Source: Flavobacteriaceae bacterium (lineage in GTDB: Bacteria > Bacteroidota > Bacteroidia > Flavobacteriales > Flavobacteriaceae). From it: a DNA stretch of 64,000 bases. The first letter of the stretch is position 1; the number at the start of each line of letters is the position of its first letter. Location: the NCBI GenBank assembly GCA_002707025.1, contig PALG01000023.1, positions 115,726 to 179,725 on the forward strand, written 5' to 3'. A program made the position numbers and the translations under genes. Positions 58,362 to 64,000 of the stretch are shown here, piece after piece. The notes below the pieces were generated by a model. That model had not been told where the DNA came from. It was given only the letters and a program-made list of their open reading frames with translations, and ran no database searches.

Positions 58362-59276
58362 ATGGCGATGAAGATCAAATTACTTTTAGTGTACTGTGGC
58401 GTTTTGGTTATGTTCGTCTTTATTTCTTGCACCAATTCTTTAAAAAAAGCTGATAAAAAAGTAGTTCTGGTTCTACAACCGGAAGAACAGTTTCCGCTTA
58501 CCCACTTTATGGAGCTATTGCAGCAAAGGATTTCTAGGTTAGAACTGGAAGCTAATTTAGAGGTGATCGATGAAAAAACCCTAAAATTGAAATGTGCTAT
58601 TTCGGGAGATCCAAACTTATTTAAGGAAAAGTTGACAGCAAACAAGACAATAGGTTTTTCTGAAATCATTTCCCCTTCTTATAGCTATTCTTTTTGGAAT
58701 CAAATAATTGATAGTATCCATGACAATGCATATCAATTTGCGCCAAACGGTTTGGATGGGGCTGTTTTTTTAACTTCAAAACTTTCTGATACAGCTTATA
58801 TAAATACCATCCTAAAAGAGCCAGCATCCGTTATGGGGCTAGAGACCTTAATAGACAGTAATTCTAAGTTTTTATGGGGGCTTGAGGATAAAGTAACCAA
58901 TAGTATTCCCCTGTACATGGTTAAGCTAAATAAAGATGGTGCCTTAGGTTTGGAAGGTGATATTATAAAACAAGCTTCCTTTGGAGAACATTTCTCGGGT
59001 AATGCTTTGGTAAACGTTACTTTCAAGGAAAAAGCTTCGCTTTCTTGGGAACAGATGACAGGCGAAGCCTATCGTGAAGGTACTTTTATAGCTGTGGTAG
59101 TAAACGACAGGGTCTTAAGTGCACCAGGGGTTAGTTCTGGGCCTATAGTGGGGGGAAAGACTCAAATATTAGGGGACTTTTCTGAAGAGCAAGCAGAAGC
59201 GCTTGTGGCACAACTTAATTTAGGATATTTGCCGCCAGTAAATGTGATGTCTTATCAAGTAGAGCCCTTGCCCTAA
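58362..59276 (+). CDS. Lipoprotein with a SecD P1-head-like domain
   Basis: A 304-residue lipoprotein. The lipobox ends in FISC at Cys23, and the following residues (TNSLKK) lack the acidic surface-export signal, so it probably stays on the periplasmic side. The last 85 residues (about 220-304) repeat the SecD P1-head block of the neighbouring SecDF. WEQMTGEAYREGTFIAVVV matches WEDMTEYAYQSGTQIAVVL, SAPGVSSG (253-260) is identical to SecDF 444-451, and GDFSEEQAEALVAQL matches GDFSITEAQDLANVL. The first 200 residues also look SecD-like but are more divergent. There are no other transmembrane helices, so it is not a translocase by itself. It lies 791 bases upstream of secDF. Confidence 0.87.
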   Translation: MAMKIKLLLVYCGVLVMFVFISCTNSLKKADKKVVLVLQPEEQFPLTHFMELLQQRISRLELEANLEVIDEKTLKLKCAISGDPNLFKEKLTANKTIGFSEIISPSYSYSFWNQIIDSIHDNAYQFAPNGLDGAVFLTSKLSDTAYINTILKEPASVMGLETLIDSNSKFLWGLEDKVTNSIPLYMVKLNKDGALGLEGDIIKQASFGEHFSGNALVNVTFKEKASLSWEQMTGEAYREGTFIAVVVNDRVLSAPGVSSGPIVGGKTQILGDFSEEQAEALVAQLNLGYLPPVNVMSYQVEPLP

Positions 59277-59326
59277 GTTTCATGGATAATTTTTGCATTT
59301 TCAGTGTTTAAAAAGGGCTATTTTCA

Positions 59327-59334
59327 TATATTTG
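59327..59334 (+). promoter_or_regulatory. Candidate -7 element at the start of the secDF-upstream arrest-peptide gene
   Basis: TATATTTG matches TAnnTTTG and ends 4 bases before the GTG at 59339 and 10 bases before the ATG at 59345. Transcription would begin at about the start codon, so the message is leaderless or nearly so. Confidence 0.55.
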
Positions 59335-59338
59335 GCGC

Positions 59339-59947
59339 GTGAAAATGAGATGGATATACTTCCTTGTAGGTATCCTGGGGATAGGTTTTAGCCTATCGCT
59401 GGAAAACAATGCGGTACCCAATCAGGAAATAAACCTCCACTTTGGTGCCTCCCAAAGCCAAACATCTTCTAGTAAAACCATCACCCAATTTAAGAGCCAT
59501 CTTAAAAAAATTGGGGCTTCCCAAATTAGTATTAAGGAACTAGGGGAAGGTACTTTTCAAATATCCTATTTCAGTAAGCTGGATATTGTTTTTGTAAAAC
59601 AATTTTTGGAAAAGGAAGGGATGGTGCTTTCCGAAACAAATGATTTTGAATCTAAAGACAGTTTCCCATTTCATGAACCTTCAAAGGATTCCAAAGCACA
59701 ATTCCGAATTTCCAAGATTCAAAAGGGAAATCCTTCCAATGCCTTAGGTAAAGGGATTTTAGTCGAAAACCAGCAATCTACAGAAGCGGTCTATCATCCA
59801 ATTTTATATGTCGCTTTTTATGCCTTTGGCGAGGTTTCTTCTGCTTATTCTGAAATAAATAGCGGGATACCTGCTTCGCGCTCACATACTATTGTGCGAA
59901 AGGTTCCTTATACTTTTCCAGAGGTAAGGGCCGGCCCTATTGTATAA
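59339..59947 (+). CDS. Candidate SecM-like translation-arrest peptide (secretion monitor) upstream of secDF
   Basis: A protein of 202 residues from a GTG start, or 200 from the ATG at 59345. It has an N-terminal signal or anchor segment (MRWIYFLVGILGIGFSLSL), then an exported-looking, Ser/Lys-rich body with no known enzyme domain. A partly hydrophobic stretch (ILYVAFYAFGEV) lies about 35 residues before the end. It ends PYTFPEVRAGPIV, with RAGP at residues 197-200 (codons 59927-59938), two residues before the stop. E. coli SecM also has its arrest motif end in RAGP, four residues before its stop. Arrest needs context residues upstream; the W-I pair of SecM is not seen here. It lies 120 bases before secDF. 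The role as a monitor is inference. Confidence 0.65.
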   Translation: MKMRWIYFLVGILGIGFSLSLENNAVPNQEINLHFGASQSQTSSSKTITQFKSHLKKIGASQISIKELGEGTFQISYFSKLDIVFVKQFLEKEGMVLSETNDFESKDSFPFHEPSKDSKAQFRISKIQKGNPSNALGKGILVENQQSTEAVYHPILYVAFYAFGEVSSAYSEINSGIPASRSHTIVRKVPYTFPEVRAGPIV

Positions 59948-59973
59948 TCTTTCCAAGAACAGAAATACCCTTC

Positions 59974-59989
59974 GCACTTTTTCAAGTGC
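59974..59989 (+). other. Hairpin 1 in the secDF leader
   Basis: GCACTT (59974-59979) pairs with AAGTGC (59984-59989) around a TTTC loop. It begins about 27 bases after the stop of the candidate arrest-peptide gene and has no T run, so it is not a normal terminator. Confidence 0.5.
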
Positions 59990-60021
59990 AGGCTAATCTA
60001 TAATACAACCATTTTAACAAA

Positions 60022-60041
60022 GGGTTTTCAATGTAAAACCC
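60022..60041 (+). other. Hairpin 2 in the secDF leader
   Basis: GGGTTTT (60022-60028) pairs with AAAACCC (60035-60041) around a 6-base loop, 26 bases before the secDF start. It could limit ribosome access or mRNA decay in the absence of a stalled upstream ribosome. Confidence 0.5.
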
Positions 60042-60067
60042 AATTCAATTTTTTAAAAACTTAAATC

Positions 60068-63000
60068 ATGCAAAATAAAGGACTTATTACAGTATTTGCG
60101 ATCCTTTTTGGTTTGGTAAGTTTATACCAACTATCCTTTACCTTTATAGCAACTAATGTAGAGGACGAAGCAAAAGCGTACGCGACTAGTAAATTTGATG
60201 CTTCCCAACCCGAATTACGTGCCGAAGCAGAGAATCAATATTTAGATTCTATTGCAACACAAACACAATTCCTTGGAATTGATTATAAAACGGCCAAAGA
60301 AAAAGAATTAAATAAAGGTCTTGACCTTAAAGGTGGTATTAACGTCATCCTTCAGGTTTCTGTAAAAGACATTCTAAAGGGCTTGGCCAATAACACTAAA
60401 GATCCTGCTTTCAACCAAGCTTTGATGAATGCAGATGAACTTCAGAAAGATTCCCAAAGTACTTATGTAGAATCCTTTTTCCAAGCTTTTGAAGCACTTC
60501 CAGGAGAAAACCGATTAGCTTCTCCAGATATCTTTTTCAATAAAAGTTTGGAAGGACAAATTGAAAGTTCTATGACCAATGATGAGGTAAAACCAGTCAT
60601 TGCACGTAAAATTGATGAGTCTATCGCTTCTGCCTTTGAAGTACTTCGTAAGCGTATCGATAAGTTTGGAGTTACTCAACCTAACCTTCAACGTTTGGGA
60701 AGCTCTGGACGAATCTTGGTAGAACTTCCTGGAGCCAAAGATGTAGAAAGGGTTAAAAAATTACTACAAAGTACCGCTCAACTTGAGTTCTGGGAAGTGG
60801 TGAAAGAAGACCAAATTAGTCAGTTTATCGTTGCAGCCAATGATAAGGTAGCTCAACTGCTTTCTTCTGAAAAAGCAGAGGCTGAAGTAGTAACCGATTC
60901 TACCGAAACTTCCGAAGAGGGAGACGAAGATCTCAATGACCTTTTAGGAGGTGAAAACGTAGAGGAAGAAACCAATGCTGAAACAGCAAATCCTATTCTT
61001 TCTAAAGTTCTGGCCGTACAGGCGAGCAACCCCGGTTTGGCAAGTTTTGCCCTTAAGGATACTGCGGTAATAAACAGTTACCTAAGAATGCCACAAGTAA
61101 AGGCATTATTGGGAGGCGATTTACGATATACAAGATTTGTATGGAGTATCCCAGAATTTAACGAGACGGTTGATGAAGAAATTACAAGTTTATATGCCAT
61201 CAAAGGAAACCGTGATAACGTACCTCAATTAAGCGGTGGGGTTATTGTAGATGCTCAACAGTCTTACAATCAGGCTGGACGAGTAACAGTAACCATGCAA
61301 ATGAACGGTGCTGGAGCAAAGATCTGGGAAGATATGACCGAATATGCTTATCAAAGTGGCACCCAAATTGCAGTGGTTCTTGATAATACGGTATATTCTG
61401 CCCCTGGTGTAAGTAGTGGGAAAATCTCAGGAGGAAGAAGTGAAATTACTGGAGATTTCAGTATTACGGAAGCACAGGATTTAGCCAATGTACTTCGTGC
61501 GGGTAAATTGCCTGCTTCTGCAGATATTATTCAAGCTGAAGTGGTTGGGCCTACCTTAGGGCATGAAGCCATTAGCAGTGGAATACTTTCATTTATCATT
61601 GCCTTGGTAATCGTATTGCTTTGGATGATTTTTTACTACGGAAAAGCGGGTGCTTTTGCCGATGTTGCTCTTGCGGTGAATATCTTGTTCATCTTCGGAA
61701 TTTTAGCAGGGCTTGGCGCTGTATTAACACTTCCGGGTATTGCAGGTATTGTATTAACCATCGGTATGTCGGTTGATGCCAATGTGCTTATTTTTGAACG
61801 GATACGCGAAGAACTAGATAAAGGGAAGTCTCAACGGGATGCTATTAACGATGGTTTCAGTAACGCACTTTCCTCTATCTTGGATGCGAATATTACCACG
61901 GGACTTACCGGTTTAATTCTATTGGTGTTTGGTACTGGACCTATTCAAGGATTCGCCACTACATTATTAATCGGTATTTGTACATCATTGTTTACGGCCA
62001 TCTTTATTACAAGATTATTTATCGATGGATATACCAAAAATGGAAAGTCATTAACGTGTTCTACGGGCTTAACGAAAAACCTCTTCAAAAATGTAAATAT
62101 TAAGTTTTTGGAAAAGCGTAAGATGGCTTACGTAATTTCAGGAATCTTAATTGCTGTTAGTTTAGGGTCGTTATTTACCAACGGACTTAACCAAGGGATC
62201 GATTTCGTAGGGGGGCGTACCTATACAGTTCGCTTTGACAAGGATGTGAATGCTATTGAAGTCCAAAATGATTTGGTAGAGGTCTTCGGAAGTGCTGAAG
62301 CAAAAACGTATGGAGGAAACAATCAGCTGAAAATTAGTACCAAATATAAAATTGATGAGACTGGAGCCGATGTAGACCAGGAAGTGGAGCAAATGTTGTA
62401 CGATGCCTTAAAAACCAATCTTCCTAATGGAATGACCTACGATGGATTTATTTCAGATGATGATAACAAAGTCGCTGGACGTATGGAATATTATAAAGTA
62501 AGCCCTACCATTGCCGATGATATTAAGAAATCTTCATTCTGGGCAGTTCTTGGCTCTTTAGTGGTGGTATTCCTTTACATTCTATTACGTTTCAGAAGGT
62601 GGCAATTTAGTTTAGGTGCTGTAGCGGCAGTATTCCACGATGTATTAATTGTGCTTGGAGTATTCTCTCTCACTTACCGCTTTATGCCATTCAATATGGA
62701 AATTGATCAATCGTTCATCGCTGCAATTCTTACCGTAATTGGTTATTCCTTAAACGATACGGTAGTAGTGTTCGACCGCATACGAGAGTATTTTAATGAA
62801 CATACAAGCTGGAAAATGCCTAATATTATTAATGCGGCACTTAATAGTACTTTAAGTCGTACATTAAATACTTCTTTAACTACGTTAATTGTATTGATCA
62901 CCATTTTTACACTAGGTGCTGAATCTATTCGTGGGCTTATATTCGCCTTGATTGTGGGTATTGTTGTAGGTACCTATTCATCACTTTTTATTGCAACCCC

Positions 63001-63073
63001 TGTATTCTTTGATACGGTAAAGAAAAGAGGAATCGATTTAAGTGATAAAAAAGAAGAGGAGGAAGAAAACTAA
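60068..63073 (+). CDS. secDF: Fused protein translocase SecDF
   Basis: A 1001-residue inner-membrane RND-fold protein that uses the proton gradient to help SecYEG complete export. The SecD half has TM1 (TVFAILFGLVSLYQLSFTFIA), the large periplasmic P1 domain (about 30-490) with head block SAPGVSSGKISGG (444-456), and transmembrane helices with the SVDANVLIFERIREEL segment (proton-relay Asp). The SecF half has its own P4-like domain (LNQGIDFVGGRTYTVRF) and YSLNDTVVVFDRIREYF. An acidic low-complexity insert (TSEEGDEDLNDLL, EEETNAETANP) sits in P1. Fusion of SecD and SecF is normal in Bacteroidota. The upstream gene is the candidate arrest peptide. Confidence 0.97.
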   Translation: MQNKGLITVFAILFGLVSLYQLSFTFIATNVEDEAKAYATSKFDASQPELRAEAENQYLDSIATQTQFLGIDYKTAKEKELNKGLDLKGGINVILQVSVKDILKGLANNTKDPAFNQALMNADELQKDSQSTYVESFFQAFEALPGENRLASPDIFFNKSLEGQIESSMTNDEVKPVIARKIDESIASAFEVLRKRIDKFGVTQPNLQRLGSSGRILVELPGAKDVERVKKLLQSTAQLEFWEVVKEDQISQFIVAANDKVAQLLSSEKAEAEVVTDSTETSEEGDEDLNDLLGGENVEEETNAETANPILSKVLAVQASNPGLASFALKDTAVINSYLRMPQVKALLGGDLRYTRFVWSIPEFNETVDEEITSLYAIKGNRDNVPQLSGGVIVDAQQSYNQAGRVTVTMQMNGAGAKIWEDMTEYAYQSGTQIAVVLDNTVYSAPGVSSGKISGGRSEITGDFSITEAQDLANVLRAGKLPASADIIQAEVVGPTLGHEAISSGILSFIIALVIVLLWMIFYYGKAGAFADVALAVNILFIFGILAGLGAVLTLPGIAGIVLTIGMSVDANVLIFERIREELDKGKSQRDAINDGFSNALSSILDANITTGLTGLILLVFGTGPIQGFATTLLIGICTSLFTAIFITRLFIDGYTKNGKSLTCSTGLTKNLFKNVNIKFLEKRKMAYVISGILIAVSLGSLFTNGLNQGIDFVGGRTYTVRFDKDVNAIEVQNDLVEVFGSAEAKTYGGNNQLKISTKYKIDETGADVDQEVEQMLYDALKTNLPNGMTYDGFISDDDNKVAGRMEYYKVSPTIADDIKKSSFWAVLGSLVVVFLYILLRFRRWQFSLGAVAAVFHDVLIVLGVFSLTYRFMPFNMEIDQSFIAAILTVIGYSLNDTVVVFDRIREYFNEHTSWKMPNIINAALNSTLSRTLNTSLTTLIVLITIFTLGAESIRGLIFALIVGIVVGTYSSLFIATPVFFDTVKKRGIDLSDKKEEEEEN

Positions 63074-63091
63074 TATTTTCTTTTACTGAAG

Positions 63092-63122
63092 AAAATCCCG
63101 CTCATCGAGCGGGATTTTTTTT
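63092..63122 (+). terminator. Intrinsic terminator of secDF
   Basis: AAAATCCCGCTC (63092-63103) pairs with GAGCGGGATTTT (63107-63118) around a 3-base loop, followed by a T run. Confidence 0.9.
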
Positions 63123-63549
63123 TTAAATATATTTAAGTGATAAGACTTGTATGTAATTGAAACCCAAGTCAAGGCTTATCGCTTACACATCGTAATACTT
63201 CCAATTCACTGAAACTTGTCTGGAAGAAATTATCCCAACTGGAAATCCTCATCATTTTATAGCGCGTTCCATTGAAGGGGAATCTGAAGGAGAAAATCTT
63301 AAAGCCTCTAAAGTGATAACTAAGTAGAGTGATTTGGGGTTTTAACGCCCATCTTGTTTAACTTTTACTATGCATCGGACTTGCTAGTGAAGGGAGTGGA
63401 TAGTTAAGGAAAATTTCTTTTAATAAACTAGAATACTGAAAATCTATTTAATTCTCTTGTAATACAGCAAACCTGAAGGTGTTTTATTTTTACAAGAGCT
63501 GCTAGAGATTGTAAAGTTCAAAGTAAGAATTAAAAACTATTTAAACTTA
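63123..63549. other. Gene-poor interval with a possible coding remnant
   Basis: No intact gene is visible between the secDF terminator and the next terminator. From 63196 to the TAG at 63325-63327 one plus-strand frame is open for 43 codons with sensible content (ETCLEEIIPTGNPHHFIARS then EGESEGENLKASKVITK), but it has no start codon and is stopped just upstream. It may be a gene remnant. The rest is AT-rich and featureless to me. Confidence 0.4.
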
Positions 63550-63559
63550 CCCCCCCCCC
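63550..63559 (+). repeat. Poly-C tract
   Basis: Ten consecutive C's are directly followed by a run of A's, just outside the next terminator hairpin. Homopolymer runs of this kind can vary in length, and assembly or sequencing error is also possible. Confidence 0.7.
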
Positions 63560-63562
63560 AAA

Positions 63563-63594
63563 AAAATAGGCCCCTATATAAAGGGGCCTATTTT
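63563..63594. terminator. Bidirectional intrinsic terminator of the type B T9SS gene
   Basis: AAAATAGGCCCCT (63563-63575) pairs with AGGGGCCTATTTT (63582-63594) around a 6-base loop. It lies 20 bases past the stop of the minus-strand gene. Confidence 0.85.
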
Positions 63595-63614
63595 GTTTGT
63601 GATTAGTTCTGGTG

Positions 63615-64000
63615 TCACCTTTTCAGGGTAAAGTGACCGGTGAACTCTTTTCGTTGCTGGTTTTCGGAGTACTCGACCCTGAACCAGTAGTCGCTGGAGG
63701 GCATTGGCGCTCCGTTGTAGTTCCCGTCCCAGCCGTTCCCTGTAGGGCTGATCTGCTTGAGGAGCTTCCCGTTGCGGTCGAAGATGTATATCCTTGCGGC
63801 GGGGTCTGCCTGAGCGATGCCTATGATGTTCCATGTGTCGTGGTACCCGTCTCCGTTCGGGGTCATGAACCTTGGGTAGTCGACGATCCCGACCTCAATG
63901 GTGACGCTGCCGCACCCGTTGGCGTCACTGATGGTGACGGTGTGCCCTCCGGGCTCGACCCCGGTAAAGGTCGGGCTGTCCTGGAAGGGCCCGTTGTCGA
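63615..64000 (-). CDS. C-terminal part of a T9SS type B (gliding-motility-associated) surface protein, cut by window edge
   Basis: The minus-strand frame is open from the window edge to the stop at 63615-63617, at least 127 residues, and continues beyond the window. The visible end is the type B sorting domain (CHU_C/TIGR04131): YPRFMTPNGDGYHDTWNIIG, RIYIFDRNGKLLKQI, NGWDGNYNGAPMPSSDYWFR and FTGHFTLKR. Just upstream are an Ig/PKD-like repeat end (GVEPGGHTVTISDANGCGS) and VTIEVGIVDYP. An internal Met at 63864-63866 is not the start. These proteins are exported by T9SS and attached to the surface. The region is much more GC-rich than its neighbours. Confidence 0.92.
   Translation of the reverse strand, partial: DNGPFQDSPTFTGVEPGGHTVTISDANGCGSVTIEVGIVDYPRFMTPNGDGYHDTWNIIGIAQADPAARIYIFDRNGKLLKQISPTGNGWDGNYNGAPMPSSDYWFRVEYSENQQRKEFTGHFTLKR

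Noticed and set aside
63574..63834. Alternative minus-strand frame of 86 codons in the GC-rich end
   Set aside because: Shadow frame of the type B T9SS gene; its product is Arg/Pro-rich, as expected from an out-of-frame reading of GC-rich DNA.

Overview
The window is chromosomal DNA from a member of the Bacteroidota, almost certainly a (probably marine) Flavobacteriaceae. Four things point there: TAnnTTTG promoter boxes with little Shine-Dalgarno signal, type IX secretion (T9SS) sorting domains of type A and type B, a FecI/FecR/TonB-dependent-receptor locus, and lipoproteins with acidic surface-export signals. Both edges cut genes: rplB on the left and a type B T9SS protein on the right.

Layout. 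1-11.8 kb is the S10/spc/alpha ribosomal superoperon (rplB to rplQ, with secY, infA and rpoA, and no map or adk), closed by a strong terminator. 11.8-24.6 kb is housekeeping: carA, eno, an SLC13-type permease with a small partner, gltA, two guanidino-group hydrolases (DDAH/ADI-like and CtlX) around a sugar acetyltransferase, an SDR-DUF2867 protein and argS. 24.6-34.4 kb is one long minus-strand block: ECF sigma factor, FecR anti-sigma factor, TonB receptor, four unrecognised secreted proteins and a NarL-type two-component pair. Divergent from it are two lipoproteins that share a lipocalin-like repeat. 36.8-50.9 kb holds an M28 peptidase, ffh, folD, membrane proteins, a T9SS type A propeller-like protein, a methyltransferase with a duplicated N-terminal module, a HerA-like ATPase and queE. 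51-63.1 kb holds gyrB, mdh, a B12-dependent ribonucleotide reductase and a secretion cluster ending in secDF. The last 400 bases are strikingly GC-rich.

The most interesting signal is at 58.3-63.1 kb. Directly upstream of secDF lies a gene for an unrecognised protein of about 200 residues. It has an N-terminal signal/anchor segment and ends in ...EVRAGPIV. The tetrapeptide RAGP, two residues from the stop, matches the end of the SecM translation-arrest motif, and SecM is a secretion monitor that controls secA. The gene lies before secDF with a 120-base hairpin-containing leader between them. I read it as a candidate SecM-like arrest peptide that senses export and tunes secDF. Upstream of it is a lipoprotein that is a stand-alone copy of the SecD P1-head region. 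Together the three genes look like a self-regulating SecDF module.

No tRNA, rRNA, CRISPR array, insertion sequence or prophage was recognised.
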